DNA of 64,000 nt from an uncultured Collinsella sp. (GCA_900545165.1 UQYA01000001.1:10602-74601); one strand, 5' to 3'; numbered from the stretch's first letter, positions 38,450 through 48,236 are shown. The notes: a model not told the origin generated them from the letters alone. Program-made: numbers and translations.

Positions 38450-38593
38450 GGCGCTTTGTTTTGGCGGGCTGTTGGACTATCGCTGGGCATCGGGTAAACA
38501 TATCGCCGTTCATCGGTTATGGGCGTTTTACTATTGCGCGCCCGTGCTATGCTGAATTGGTCTTTTTCTCATTCGGTAACGAAAGGACCGCCC

Positions 38594-40261
38594 ATGCCTA
38601 CTGACATCGAAATCGCACGTTCTGTCACGCCACTGCCTATTACCGAGGTGGCCAAGAACGCCGGCGTCGACGTTAAGCACCTTATTCCGTACGGCTTCGA
38701 CAAGGCTAAGGTCGACTATTCACTGCTCAACGAGCCGACTGATCACCAGGCCAAGCTCGTCCTCGTGACCGCTATCAACCCAACGCCTGCGGGCGAGGGC
38801 AAGACCACCACGACCATCGGTCTGGCCGACGGCCTGCGTCGTCGCGGCGTCAAGAGTGCCGTGGCCCTGCGCGAACCTTCGCTCGGCCCCGTCTTTGGCG
38901 TGAAGGGCGGTGCTGCCGGCGGCGGTTGGGCTCAGGTCATCCCCATGGAGGATATCAACCTGCACTTTACCGGCGACTTCCACGCTATCGGTGCTGCCAA
39001 CAACCTGCTGGCCGCCATGCTTGATAACCACATCCAGCAGGGCAATCAGCTCAGTATTGACGTTAAGCGCATCACTTGGAAGCGCGTTGTCGATATGAAC
39101 GACCGTCAGCTGCGCCACGTTATCGACGGCATTGGCGGCAAGGCCCAGGGCGTGCCGCGCGAGGACGGCTTCGATATCACCGTCGCCTCCGAGGTCATGG
39201 CAATCCTGTGCCTGTCTACGAGCATCAGCGACCTCAAGGAACGCTTGGGTGAGATCGTCGTCGGCTACAGCTTTGCCGGCGAGCCCGTCCGTGCCCGAGA
39301 CCTTAAGGCCCAGGGTGCCATGGCCGCGTTGCTTAAGGACGCGCTCAAGCCCAACCTGGTGCAAACGCTCGAGGGCACGCCCGCGTTTGTCCACGGCGGT
39401 CCCTTCGCCAACATTGCCCACGGCTGCAACTCTATCATGGCCACGCGTATGGCGATGCGCTTTGGCGATGTTGCCATTACCGAGGCCGGCTTCGGTGCCG
39501 ATCTGGGTGCCGAGAAGTTCCTCGACATCAAGTGCCGCATGACGGGCGTTCGTCCCAGCGCCGTCGTGATCGTCGCGACCGCTCGTGCGTTGAAGTACAA
39601 CGGTGGCGTCGCCAAGGCCGATCTCAACGAGGAGAACCTCGAGGCACTCAAGGCTGGCATGCCCAACCTGCTGCGTCACGTCGACAACATCCAGAACGTA
39701 TATGGTCTGCCCTGCGTGGTCGCCATCAACCGCTTCCCGACGGACACCGAGGCCGAGCTTGCGCTCATCGAGTCCGAGTGCCAGAAGCTCGGCGTCAACG
39801 TTAAGCTGTCCGAGGTCTGGGCCAAGGGCGGCGAGGGCGCGCTCGAGCTTGCCGATGAGGTCATGCGTCTGATTGAGCAGCCGAGCGAGCTCAAGTTTGC
39901 CTATGAGGACGGCGCTGATGTCGCTGATGCCCTCGAGGCCGTTGCCACCAAGGTCTACCGCGCCGACGGCGTTGACTTTACGCCGGCCGCCAAGCGCCAG
40001 CTCGCCGAGCTGCGCGAGAATGGTTTTGGCAACCTGCCGGTTTGCGTCGCTAAGACGCAGTACAGCTTTAGCGACAACGCCAAGGCCCTGGGCGCTCCCG
40101 AGAACTTCCGCATCACCGTGCGTGAGCTCAAGGTTTCTGCCGGCGCCCACTTTGTGGTCGCGCTGACCGGCAGTGTTCTGACCATGCCGGGTCTGCCCAA
40201 GGTGCCCGCGGCCGAAAACATCGACGTCGACAACGACGGCAACATCACCGGCCTGTTCTAA
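38594..40261 (+). CDS. fhs: Formate-tetrahydrofolate ligase
   Basis: Predicted 555-residue enzyme making 10-formyl-tetrahydrofolate from formate, ATP and tetrahydrofolate. The nucleotide site is [15 protein letters not shown]; other hallmarks are [37 protein letters not shown] [14 protein letters not shown], and the C-terminal [15 protein letters not shown]. Start ATG 38594 follows AAAGGACC. With fchA and folD (48625-50114) it supplies a complete formate to methylene-tetrahydrofolate route, although the genes are 8 kb apart. Codon bias is strong. Possible promoter upstream: a TATGCT at about 38550; no tetrahydrofolate riboswitch was recognised. Confidence 0.97.
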   Translation: MPTDIEIARSVTPLPITEVAKNAGVDVKHLIPYGFDKAKVDYSLLNEPTDHQAKLVLVTAINPTPAGEGKTTTTIGLADGLRRRGVKSAVALREPSLGPVFGVKGGAAGGGWAQVIPMEDINLHFTGDFHAIGAANNLLAAMLDNHIQQGNQLSIDVKRITWKRVVDMNDRQLRHVIDGIGGKAQGVPREDGFDITVASEVMAILCLSTSISDLKERLGEIVVGYSFAGEPVRARDLKAQGAMAALLKDALKPNLVQTLEGTPAFVHGGPFANIAHGCNSIMATRMAMRFGDVAITEAGFGADLGAEKFLDIKCRMTGVRPSAVVIVATARALKYNGGVAKADLNEENLEALKAGMPNLLRHVDNIQNVYGLPCVVAINRFPTDTEAELALIESECQKLGVNVKLSEVWAKGGEGALELADEVMRLIEQPSELKFAYEDGADVADALEAVATKVYRADGVDFTPAAKRQLAELRENGFGNLPVCVAKTQYSFSDNAKALGAPENFRITVRELKVSAGAHFVVALTGSVLTMPGLPKVPAAENIDVDNDGNITGLF

Positions 40262-40286
40262 GTCTGCTGTCCATAGCTGCTTGTCC

Positions 40287-40322
40287 GCCCCGCCGTGCCC
40301 ACAAGGCCCGGCGGGGCTTTTT
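40287..40322 (+). terminator. Terminator after fhs
   Basis: Stem GCCCCGCCG (40287-40295) with CGGCGGGGC (40309-40317) and a TTTTT tail. Confidence 0.9.
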
Positions 40323-40440
40323 GATCCTTAGACCCGCGCATGTCTTGTAGATACCGACGGACTCTGCCCATCATAGGCTTTTGCGCGGGTAGAATGCATG
40401 GATAACTTGAGGCTCACGCGCGACGGAAAGGAATCGTTGC

Positions 40441-41427
40441 ATGGATCAGGACAAGACAACCGTGATGGGCGGCTACGGTTCCGCGCAGGCTGGCGATAGC
40501 GTCGATGCGACCCGCGTTGTTCCCAACCCCGGTTATACCGACCCCGCCGCGACGCAGCCTTCTGCCGAGCCCACCCGGGTTATGGGCTATGGCGACACGG
40601 CGCAGGATTCTTACGCTGCATCTTCGCAAGGCCCCTATGGCAACGCAGCTCCGGATCCGTTTGATTACGCGCCGCAGGATTCTTATGCTGCCTCGACGCC
40701 GAATTCCTATGACAACCTGCCGCAGAATCCCATTCCGCAGCCTCAGCAGACGACGTATTTGCCTCGCACGGCGCAGCCTCGCTACGAGTCGCGCCAGCCG
40801 TATCGCGAGTATCCCAAATCGATTCCGCAGTATGGTGAGGACGAGGAGAAGGCACCGTCGCGTCCGTCGAGCGTGATCAAGAAAATCCTGATTGTGCTGG
40901 CGATCTTCTTTGCCTTGTCGGTCGTGTTCGCCATCGTGTCGGGCATGCTCAACAAGCGGGGCGCCACGACCGATGCCACGACCGAGCAGGCCGAGACCAC
41001 CCAGTCTGCTGCCGTCGACCTGAGCGATATCCCGGGACAGTACTGGTCCAACGCCAAGAAGCTCCTCAAGTCACGCGGAGCCGACCTTTCGAACGCCGTG
41101 ATCCTGACCGACGATGGCTCAACGCCCGTCATCGATTCCAACTGGGTTGTTACGAATGCCTACTATAACGACAACGGCAACCTGGAGATTCAGCTCACGC
41201 ACAAGAACAGCTATGGCAACTCGTCCGGCGGCCAAAGCGGTACCGACAGCTCGAGCTCCAATACGCTGGAGGATTTGAGCAACAAGGCACAGGAGTTGGG
41301 AGACAAGGCACAAGAGCTGGGCGATACAGCCCAAAACCTCGGCGATACTGCTCAGAATCTGGGCGATATGGCTACCAATGCCTGGGACGCGCTGCAAAAC
41401 GGCATCTCGGGCGCGCAGGGAAACTAG
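40441..41427 (+). CDS. Single-pass membrane protein, Pro/Tyr/Gln-rich cytoplasmic tail and heptad-repeat C-terminus
   Basis: 328 residues, function unknown. The N-terminal ~140 residues are low complexity, rich in Gln, Pro, Tyr, Ser and Ala, with threonines in TTVMGG and TRVVP/TRVMG contexts like small phospho-threonine docking sites. One membrane segment follows (KKILIVLAIFFALSVVFAIV, about residues 146-167). The outer domain (about 195-265) has VILTDDGSTPVIDSNWVV, reminiscent of small PASTA-like or lipoprotein folds, then a Ser/Gly linker. The end has near-repeats of seven residues (KAQELGD, TAQELGD-like, TAQNLGD), predicted coiled coil. ATG 40441 follows GAAAGG. It may interact with a Ser/Thr kinase pathway, but this is only suggested by composition. 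Confidence 0.75.
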   Translation: MDQDKTTVMGGYGSAQAGDSVDATRVVPNPGYTDPAATQPSAEPTRVMGYGDTAQDSYAASSQGPYGNAAPDPFDYAPQDSYAASTPNSYDNLPQNPIPQPQQTTYLPRTAQPRYESRQPYREYPKSIPQYGEDEEKAPSRPSSVIKKILIVLAIFFALSVVFAIVSGMLNKRGATTDATTEQAETTQSAAVDLSDIPGQYWSNAKKLLKSRGADLSNAVILTDDGSTPVIDSNWVVTNAYYNDNGNLEIQLTHKNSYGNSSGGQSGTDSSSSNTLEDLSNKAQELGDKAQELGDTAQNLGDTAQNLGDMATNAWDALQNGISGAQGN

Positions 41428-41439
41428 CTGTTAAGCAGG

Positions 41440-42621
41440 CTACAGTTGCTCGGCCGGACGGTCGGGCGAGCTAAAGCCCGAATCAAACGTGACGACGCAT
41501 GAGGCATCGGGTCGGCGCTCGTGCACGATGCGCGTGACGAGCCCCAGCAGCTCCTCGTCGGATATGTCAAAGCCGTCGGGACGCACCAGGTCAAACGAAA
41601 CGAACCCGTCGTGCTCGTGCAGGTCGTGGATGGAGAGCGCGGGATCGATCTGCATGACGCCGCGCTTGACCCAGCCGCGCAAGTCATCGCCGGTTGTCGC
41701 GATGGGGTCGCAGTGCAGCGTGATACCAATGCCCATCTGGCGCTTGATGTCGTGCTCGATGGTGTCCAGAATCTCGTGGTGCTCAAACGCGTCGCCCTCG
41801 CCGGGCATCTCCACGTGGGCGCTGGCAAACTGACGACCGGGGCCGTAGTCGTGCACCATGAGGTCGTGTGTGCCCAAGACCTGCGGATAGGACATGATCT
41901 TGTCGCGGATTGCCTGGACGAGCTTGGGGTCGGGCGCTTGCCCCAGCAACGGGCTGATGGCGTCGCGCACCAGGCCCAGGCCGCTGATGCAGATGAAGAT
42001 GCCCACACCCAGGCCTGCCCAGCCATCGAGATCAAAGCCGGTCGTCTGCGAAATAAGCGCCGCCACCAAGACCGAGCCCGAGGTGATGACGTCGTTTTTG
42101 GAGTCCTGCGCCGTGGCGATGAGCGTTTCGGAGTCGATGCGATCGCCCAGCGTGCGGTTGAACGCTGCCATCCAGAATTTGACGAGCATGGACAGAACAA
42201 GGGCAGCCATGGAGAGCGCCGAATACACGGTGGGCGAGGGCTTGATGATCTTGGTGACCGACTCGAGGATTAGGTTGATGCCGACGGCACAAACCAGGAC
42301 GGCGACAAACAGACCAGCCAGGTACTCGTAGCGGCCGTGGCCGTAAGGGTGGCCCTCGTCTGCCGGGCGGCTGGCAAGGCGGAACCCGAGCAGGCTCACG
42401 ATGTTGCTCGAGGCATCGGAGAGGTTGTTGAAAGCGTCGGCGATGAGGGAGACGGAACCGGCGAGCAGGCCCGCGATGCCCTTGGCCAGGCACAGGGTGA
42501 TGTTGAGGCCAATGCAGATGAGGCTTGCGGCAAAACCCGCGTTGGTGCGGCAAGATGCATCGACCGGCTCGTCCTCGCCGCCGGGAACAAGCGTATGTAC
42601 CAGCCGATTTACAAATAGCAT
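41440..42621 (-). CDS. Cation diffusion facilitator family transporter
   Basis: Predicted 393-residue divalent metal/proton antiporter with six membrane segments and a C-terminal cytoplasmic domain longer than usual. The metal-site motifs are ADAFNNLSD in membrane segment 2 and QDSKNDV in segment 5 (Asp-rich, lacking the His found in zinc exporters such as YiiP), so manganese, iron or another metal is possible. The RPADEGHPYGHGRYEYLAG loop is a family hallmark. Start ATG 42621 has GAGGA nine bases upstream; the longer frames to 42642 and 42780 have no good site. It is convergent with the preceding membrane protein gene (12-base gap) and divergent from the zinc-ribbon gene. Confidence 0.88.
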   Translation of the reverse strand: MLFVNRLVHTLVPGGEDEPVDASCRTNAGFAASLICIGLNITLCLAKGIAGLLAGSVSLIADAFNNLSDASSNIVSLLGFRLASRPADEGHPYGHGRYEYLAGLFVAVLVCAVGINLILESVTKIIKPSPTVYSALSMAALVLSMLVKFWMAAFNRTLGDRIDSETLIATAQDSKNDVITSGSVLVAALISQTTGFDLDGWAGLGVGIFICISGLGLVRDAISPLLGQAPDPKLVQAIRDKIMSYPQVLGTHDLMVHDYGPGRQFASAHVEMPGEGDAFEHHEILDTIEHDIKRQMGIGITLHCDPIATTGDDLRGWVKRGVMQIDPALSIHDLHEHDGFVSFDLVRPDGFDISDEELLGLVTRIVHERRPDASCVVTFDSGFSSPDRPAEQL

Positions 42622-42839
42622 AGCGGTCGTCCTCACAATCATGTTTAAGGGGATAGTGTAGCTCGCGCGGGGACGCCGTGCACCGATGCTCAGAAAATGC
42701 AGCAATAGTCTGCCGGTGCTAACGAGCGAGCCTTCTCGTCTGCCTGGGTGGTCCATTTTGGGCCACATGGGTATGGGCATGTGCCTGTTTGCTCGACATA
42801 CTTAATGTCGACAGCCCCTGTGCAAAGGAGGACGTTTCC

Positions 42840-44177
42840 ATGGACGAGATGTTTGCCATTAAATGTCAAAACTGCGGCGGCCCTATGTACTCGCACCAAG
42901 CTAAGCGCAGCTTTGAGTGCGCCTATTGCGGCACGGTCGTTCCGTGGCAGGCGGACGCCGGAGAGCCCAAGAGCGCTTTGGGTATTCGCCATACGCCGTT
43001 GACGGTGGTGGATGGACTGCTCAAACTCACGCATGTGTCGCAACTCGAGCGCCCGGAGGACCCGGACTGGTATTTCTTCAACGCGCACTGGCGCAATCAG
43101 TCGGTCCTGGAACATCTGCTGTGGGAGGATCGCGGCACGGCGCAAGAGTTCCAAGAGGTCACGCATGTGAGCATTCCTTGCCCCTTCTGCGGAGCGTCCT
43201 TTGAGGGCGAGTCAACGCAGCGCGTGTTTGAGTGCCCGTCCTGCGGCAACAAGATCGGCATTGCCGACCTGCTCAAGCCCGGTACCTTCAGCAAGCGTCT
43301 GACCATGGGCGTAGGTGCGGAGTATGTGCCGGAGCAGGGCATTCCCTGCGAAATCTCGCCGCAGCAGGCACGTGCCAACGCACTGCAGCTGGTGCGCCAG
43401 CATGCGGAAGCCTTTGCCGGGCACGACGTGGAAGATGCGATCCAAAACGACATGATGCTCTTCTATTTCCCCATGGCGCTGGCGGACCTGCGCATGATGG
43501 CGAGCTTCCCGGGCAAGGGCCTGAGCAAGGAAACCCTGGTGTACTACGAGGTGCTCGACTGGGCGTATCCGAGGGCAAACTATCTGGATGTTCGACTTAT
43601 GGGCATTTTGGAGCCGTGGGACTATGCCAAGGTTGGGCCGTTTGACCCTGCCATGCAGGAAGGCGACTTCCGCGTCGTCTCCGTCGATGCGTCTACCAAG
43701 GACCAGGTGGTCATTGATAAGTTGGCGCTCGACATTGCGGGCAACGACGCCGAGGCTGTACTGGGGCTCAATAAAAAGAGCATCCGCACCTGGGCGCGCA
43801 AGGCTCGCAAACACAAGGACGGTTTGGTGATGGTGCCGGTGTACTTTGTCGACCGTCCGGCGACGGATGGCCGCGATGGCGAGCAGGTGCGCATCGCCGT
43901 GAACGGCCAGACGGGTCGTGCGGCAGCGGTAGTGTTTAGCGACAAGCGCGAGACGCATATCGTGGCGCCGCTCAACCCGAGCCTGCATCTGTCCGGCGAG
44001 AGCACCGTGCACGCCACGCCCGTCGAGGTCAAATACGTTAAATCGCCGTTCCTGTACCAGATCGTGCGCCGTGGAGGCGGCGAGCAACCGCGCCAGGTTG
44101 CAGCCGCCGTCGAGGGTTCCTACCGAGAGGAGAAGCCCAAACGTCGCGGCCTGCTGGGTGCGCTATTTGGGAAGTAG
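42840..44177 (+). CDS. Double zinc-ribbon protein of unknown function
   Basis: Predicted 445 residues. Two zinc ribbons are visible: CQNCGG...CAYCG (about residues 9-32) and CPFCGA...CPSCGN (about 114-138). The rest has no membrane segment and no motif I recognise; the centre (DVEDAIQNDMMLFYFPMALADLRMMASF) is helical and the last ~60 residues are basic. ATG 42840 is supported by AAAGGAGG seven bases before. Zinc ribbons of this type occur in proteins binding nucleic acids or other proteins. The KPKRRGLLGALFGK end resembles a basic, amphipathic membrane-contact tail. A terminator follows. Confidence 0.8.
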   Translation: MDEMFAIKCQNCGGPMYSHQAKRSFECAYCGTVVPWQADAGEPKSALGIRHTPLTVVDGLLKLTHVSQLERPEDPDWYFFNAHWRNQSVLEHLLWEDRGTAQEFQEVTHVSIPCPFCGASFEGESTQRVFECPSCGNKIGIADLLKPGTFSKRLTMGVGAEYVPEQGIPCEISPQQARANALQLVRQHAEAFAGHDVEDAIQNDMMLFYFPMALADLRMMASFPGKGLSKETLVYYEVLDWAYPRANYLDVRLMGILEPWDYAKVGPFDPAMQEGDFRVVSVDASTKDQVVIDKLALDIAGNDAEAVLGLNKKSIRTWARKARKHKDGLVMVPVYFVDRPATDGRDGEQVRIAVNGQTGRAAAVVFSDKRETHIVAPLNPSLHLSGESTVHATPVEVKYVKSPFLYQIVRRGGGEQPRQVAAAVEGSYREEKPKRRGLLGALFGK

Positions 44178-44218
44178 GGGAGCGGTGCCGGTTGGCGCTG
44201 CGATGCGATAGTTAGAGG

Positions 44219-44258
44219 AACGGGGCAGTCCGCAGAAGTGCGGACTGCCCCGTTTTTG
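44219..44258 (+). terminator. Terminator after the zinc-ribbon gene
   Basis: A 14-base perfect stem CGGGGCAGTCCGCA (44221-44234) with its complement (44239-44252), then TTTTT. Confidence 0.92.
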
Positions 44259-44405
44259 TGTTGCGGGGAAGTACTGGGCACTTCATTAAAGGTCTTCGCA
44301 CGGACTCGAATTTCAATGTCGCCTAGCGCCTTCGTGCAGGATTCCCGAAGTGACCAAAATGTGGCCATAGAGGCAGTTTTAGCGAACCCCGCGGGAGTGA
44401 CACGC

Positions 44406-44675
44406 ATGGATAACAACACTTTGCTGTTCTAGGACAAAGGTTCGGGTAGGTTTAAAGACGTTAAGATCTACCCCAATCGTATCGAGGTGCTCAAGAAGGG
44501 CACTTTTGGTGGCAAGCACACCGAGATTGTCTATCTTAAGGACATCACGGGGGTCAACAGGATCAAGGGCCGCGACGTTTTTCTGCGCAATCGACTGTTG
44601 ACCGCTTGCGTCTTTAGCCTGAGTAGCCGTGCGAAGGCCCAGGAATTTGTGAACGCGCTGAACATGGTGATGTAG
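44406..44675 (+). pseudogene. Small PH-like domain gene interrupted by an in-frame TAG
   Basis: From ATG 44406 the frame reads MDNNTLLF, meets TAG at 44430-44432, then continues open for 80 codons to a TAG at 44673-44675. The continuation (GRFKDVKIYPNRIEVLKK, then TEIVYLKDITGVNRIKGRD and a closing helix AQEFVNALNMV) looks like a small bacterial PH-like domain, a beta-strand-rich fold with one C-terminal helix. The residues before the stop fit the expected first strand (LLF-stop-DKGSGRF, compare the usual hydrophobic-DGKG-G). The simplest reading is a recent nonsense mutation; an internal start near 44487 would lose the first strands. No frameshift is needed. The ribosome site CGGGAGTGACACGC is weak. 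Confidence 0.6.
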
Positions 44676-44704
44676 CCGATAGCGGCGTTCGGGCCAAGGT
44701 AAAA

Positions 44705-44741
44705 ATCGGGGGCACAGAACGGTGTTCTGCGCCCCCGATTG
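44705..44741 (-). terminator. Terminator of the PI-PLC-like gene
   Basis: Stem AATCGGGGGC/GCCCCCGATT (44705-44714, 44732-44741). On the minus strand it is followed by TTTTA, so it mainly serves the minus-strand gene; it may also stop + transcription. Confidence 0.85.
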
Positions 44742-44769
44742 AGTCGATGTGTCTAAAAGGCCGGCTTGC

Positions 44770-47265
44770 CTATTCGCTAGCGCCTTCGCTGTCTTCGCGG
44801 TCACTGGCAAGCATTGTTGCACCTGCGACCGTTGTCGCCATGGCGGCAGCGGCGAGCCCGGCGGCAATGCCGGAGCCGTCGCCCGTGTCGGCGAGTTTTC
44901 CGCCCGAGCCCTTGCCCTTGTTGCCCTTACCATTCTTATCAGCGCTGCCTGCGCTGGAACCCGTGCCGCTGCCGGTGCCGCCTGCACTGTCCGAGGCCGC
45001 TACGGTAAAGTTTGCGGCTCCGTCGCTGGCGAGCGTGTAGTTCTGCGCCGCGTCGCCCAAGAGACCGTTCACGCGCACCCAGTACGTTCCTGCGGCAAAT
45101 GTTTCGCCCTCGGCCATTGCTGTGCCCGGAGCGCCGTTCGCGTCGTGCACAAACTCGAGCTGGGCCGTGCAGGCATCGGTTTCGAGCTTGCCCTCGAGTG
45201 ATGCCGCAATCTTGGCGCGCACGTCTTCGCCGGCCTTAAGGCCTTCGAGTCCCTCAAAATGGGGCGTCAGCGCGAGCGGATCGATATCGATGGGCACGAA
45301 GCCCTGCAGTCCTGTAGCGGTCTCGTTGCCCAGGGCGTCGACATCCACGTATTCGATGGCAAACGCGCTGCCAGAAGCGGCCACGTTGAGTGCGTTGCTG
45401 CTGTTAACGAGGCGGAAACGGCCCTCGCCAACGGTCTTGCCATCCTGGAATGAGGCATCGCTCAGCGAGTCGCCGTACGTCATGCGCATGCGGGTCGGGA
45501 GATAGTACGGGAGATAGTACGAAGCCGTCTGCTTGTGCTCCGTATCGTAATTGCGCTGATAGATGCTCCGGGCCAGCGCCGCATCAACAAAGTCGGATGC
45601 GATGATGCCAATGTGCTTGAGGTAATCTGACTTTGTATCCTCAATGCCGCTGGGATTGATGTACGGGCTCTTATACAGATGCTCGTTGACTACTCGTGCC
45701 GAGGTAAAAGGATTGCCTCCGTGCGACAAGCCCGTGCAGCTGGTGTAGTTGATAGACCAGCAACGCTCCAGGACTTTCTCCTTGGCCCCGTTATCGTCCT
45801 CGACATCTACCTCGTTGCGCGTGCGCCCGGACGTTTCCTTCAGCGCATTATCGACCCAGCTGAGCTTGTCGGTTCCCGTGAGTTTGTACTTGTCCTGGGC
45901 GTATACCTTGGTGCAATAGGGCTCTTTGTCGCCTGTTTCCCCCGCGGCTTCAAAGCCCCGCGCGTCTTGGACGAGACACATAGTGGCGCTGTCGGAGTGA
46001 GCCTTGATCTTGTCATCCCATTCGGTGAGGTCGAGTCCCCACGTGTGGCCGCTTACGCTGTCGCCGTCGAGTCCAAATCGACGTAGCAGGACGATCTTTC
46101 CGCGCACCTCGCCCAGTGTGGGAACGCGGCTCGACGTATAGAACAGTTTGGGGTTGTCGTCCAAAACCTTGGCGAAAGCCGTCGTAACACTGTCATCGGT
46201 AGCCTCGTCGTTGCCGCGCGATGCGAGCATGATAAGCGCTTCTCTCGGGTTTTCGCTCAAAAACGTTTTAAAGTACCCGATGACATCGGAGAGATGCAGA
46301 TAGTCCCCGTCTTTTTTGAATAGGTAGAAATCCCCGTGGCAGATGCCAGGGTTGTCGCCCTTTCCGAGCCGGATATCAAAATAGCGAATGCCTTCGAGCA
46401 ACTGCGTGGGAATGTAATCCTGCTGGCATTTTACTTGCGAGGATTGGGGCTCAGTGTCGTTGTCCACGCTGCAGGTGCCCGAATCGTGCGTGCCCGGGAT
46501 GCTCAGCTCGTCGAGGAACTTGTTGTCCTCGACGTATTTCATCCAACATGGTCCGTCGACGTAGCTGCTGTACGTAATCCAGTCGAGGCTGCTAACCGTG
46601 GCATCGTTCTTTTTCATGTCGTAACCGATAAGTTCGAGCTCCCACGGAATGCTCTTACTCTTACTCTTATGACAGATCTTATTGTTGTCCTGGTCTTCGC
46701 CGTTCGATTCTATTGCCAGGTACTTAATGTCTTTTTTCTCGGTTTCTTTCTCGACCGTGCGGTCTCGGATGATATAGGTTCCGTTTGATTGACGCTCGAA
46801 CGCAAAAGAGCGGCTGGGCTTGCCGTCATGCTCGCCACTCCATACGTGGATGACCTTTCCGTCTTTGTCCGAGTCGCCATCGACCGACCAAATGCTGTAG
46901 CCCGTCTTTTTATGCTCTTCGAAATTGAGCAAGGTGCGGATAGCATACCAGTTTGTATCGTCATTCTTGGTCGTTACGTTCTCAAGGATGAGCTTGCTGG
47001 ATGTGCCGTCATTAAACAGATGGCAGACGTTGCCGATGACGTTGCCGTCTTCGTTAACGCTTGCGGTACGAAAATAGCCCGCGGGGCGAAGGCGAATGAC
47101 GAAATTGTTGAGGCTGACCGACGCTGTGGCAGCGTCGTCTGCAAATGCCGCTCGTGGGCCAATGCCCAATGCCGCGGTTTCGGGCAGGCTTGCAAGTGGC
47201 GACAACGCCGCGAGTCCAAGGCCCAACGTAAATGCTCGGCGGCTGATGGCGTGGTGTTCGGTCAT
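44770..47265 (-). CDS. Tat-exported, surface-anchored PI-PLC domain protein
   Basis: Predicted 831 residues. A Tat signal (ISRRAFTLGLGLAALSPLA) ends near residue 41. About residues 48-215 resemble a ricin-type beta-trefoil. A phosphatidylinositol-specific phospholipase C domain follows, with catalytic His in SIPGTHDSGTC (about 262), LLEGIRYFDIRLG and the second His in ICHGDFY. Bacterial PI-PLCs cleave phosphatidylinositol or GPI anchors to a cyclic phosphate. Later come a Ser/Gly/Lys linker and LADTGDGSG plus a hydrophobic segment, a sortase-like anchor in which LADTG replaces LPxTG; the end is acidic, which is atypical. The gene is single, with its own terminator. The lipid target is unknown; attack on host or diet inositol lipids is an inference. 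Confidence 0.85.
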   Translation of the reverse strand: MTEHHAISRRAFTLGLGLAALSPLASLPETAALGIGPRAAFADDAATASVSLNNFVIRLRPAGYFRTASVNEDGNVIGNVCHLFNDGTSSKLILENVTTKNDDTNWYAIRTLLNFEEHKKTGYSIWSVDGDSDKDGKVIHVWSGEHDGKPSRSFAFERQSNGTYIIRDRTVEKETEKKDIKYLAIESNGEDQDNNKICHKSKSKSIPWELELIGYDMKKNDATVSSLDWITYSSYVDGPCWMKYVEDNKFLDELSIPGTHDSGTCSVDNDTEPQSSQVKCQQDYIPTQLLEGIRYFDIRLGKGDNPGICHGDFYLFKKDGDYLHLSDVIGYFKTFLSENPREALIMLASRGNDEATDDSVTTAFAKVLDDNPKLFYTSSRVPTLGEVRGKIVLLRRFGLDGDSVSGHTWGLDLTEWDDKIKAHSDSATMCLVQDARGFEAAGETGDKEPYCTKVYAQDKYKLTGTDKLSWVDNALKETSGRTRNEVDVEDDNGAKEKVLERCWSINYTSCTGLSHGGNPFTSARVVNEHLYKSPYINPSGIEDTKSDYLKHIGIIASDFVDAALARSIYQRNYDTEHKQTASYYLPYYLPTRMRMTYGDSLSDASFQDGKTVGEGRFRLVNSSNALNVAASGSAFAIEYVDVDALGNETATGLQGFVPIDIDPLALTPHFEGLEGLKAGEDVRAKIAASLEGKLETDACTAQLEFVHDANGAPGTAMAEGETFAAGTYWVRVNGLLGDAAQNYTLASDGAANFTVAASDSAGGTGSGTGSSAGSADKNGKGNKGKGSGGKLADTGDGSGIAAGLAAAAMATTVAGATMLASDREDSEGASE

Positions 47266-47465
47266 AACTTCTCCATTCGTAGAGTGCGGTTATGCGATAG
47301 TTTTGGTCACTATACTGCTCAGATGTTTAAAGATGCTGGTTTAATTGTCTGCGCGGCGCAATAAATCGGCGGGCGGACGTGTTGGGGTGCTTGTCGTTTT
47401 CGTACTGTTGCTACATTTGGAGCGGTTCCGGCGTCCGGCATCCTCGCGTTCGTTGGCTACCGGCA
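47266..47465. other. Non-coding gap upstream of the PI-PLC-like gene
   Basis: About 300 bases separate the PI-PLC gene from the lipoprotein gene (to 47570), including the terminator at 47466. On the minus strand a TATAGT at about 47312 could be the -10 box of the PI-PLC promoter, without a clear -35. No gene seen. Confidence 0.4.
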
Positions 47466-47499
47466 TAAGAAAGGGAGGGTCGGTTTACCGGCCCTCCCT
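47466..47499 (-). terminator. Terminator of the small lipoprotein gene
   Basis: Minus strand: stem AGGGAGGGCCGGT / ACCGACCCTCCCT (47472-47484, 47487-47499) then TTCTT. It follows the lipoprotein stop by about 70 bases. Confidence 0.8.
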
Positions 47500-47570
47500 G
47501 GGTACGAAGCGCTGGGGTACCGTCGCTTGTTTGCACTGCGCCCGTGTTTCCCGCTGCGCTCGCCAGTCGC

Positions 47571-48164
47571 TTAACGCTTGATCTCGATATCGTCGAGCTT
47601 GACGTCCATGGCCTCGGTCTTGGCCTCGGCGATGTCATCGGCAAATTCCAGGGACTTCATCATGGTCTCGACGGCGTCCTTGTGCTCCTCGACGTTGTCG
47701 ATGCGCACATACACGCTGCCACCGTCAACGTCGGTGAAGTACTCGGTCGTCACGCCGCCCGAGTGCGTAAAGTAGGCGCTGCGCCAGGTCTTGCCGTTGT
47801 ACTTAACGGGATCGCTCTCGGTCCATCCGGAGTTGGCATTCCACTTTGCCTCGTAGTCGAACAGTTCATCGGCGTTCTTGTCAGAGTCGAAGACGGGGAT
47901 GAAGCGATCGCTGGCGTGCTCGCTCTCGGTGAACTTAAACTGGGCCCTGTCGGCGGTGTCGCCTGCGACGTCGGTGATCTCGACGCCCTCGGGGACCTCG
48001 ACCTTAAACCAAATGAAGTCGGTCCTCATATCCACGGCTGGCTTTTCTGCTCCACCGCCACCGCCACTTCCGGTAGCGCCGCCGCTGCCACCGCAGCCCA
48101 CCAGGGCAACTGCGGCAAAGAGGCTTATGCAGAGGGTGAGAATCGCAAAGGCCTTCTTTTTCAT
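47571..48164 (-). CDS. Small secreted lipoprotein of unknown function
   Basis: Predicted 197 residues. A lipoprotein signal (MKKKAFAILTLCISLFAA) leads to the lipobox VALVGC (Cys at 24) and a Gly/Ser linker. The mature ~150 residues have alternating beta strands (FIWFKVEVPEGVEITDV, GGSVYVRIDNVEEHKDAVETMMKSLEF) of the kind seen in small lipoproteins that track a single beta-rich domain with a final helix. I do not recognise the family. The gene stands alone with a terminator after it. A 19-base repeat (48237) lies about 75 bases upstream. Confidence 0.8.
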   Translation of the reverse strand: MKKKAFAILTLCISLFAAVALVGCGGSGGATGSGGGGGAEKPAVDMRTDFIWFKVEVPEGVEITDVAGDTADRAQFKFTESEHASDRFIPVFDSDKNADELFDYEAKWNANSGWTESDPVKYNGKTWRSAYFTHSGGVTTEYFTDVDGGSVYVRIDNVEEHKDAVETMMKSLEFADDIAEAKTEAMDVKLDDIEIKR

Positions 48165-48236
48165 GGTCGTGTCCTCCTCGATCTGTAATCGCCCATGGAT
48201 TACCTGCCTTTACTGTACGCGCGAGCGGCTCCTTCG

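Noticed and set aside
38450..38593. A tetrahydrofolate riboswitch before fhs
   Set aside because: The leader is short and I could not find the conserved pseudoknot or loop sequences of that class.
38720..40150. A 476-codon minus-strand frame opposite fhs
   Set aside because: Antisense shadow of a conserved, biased gene; no domain and no start context.
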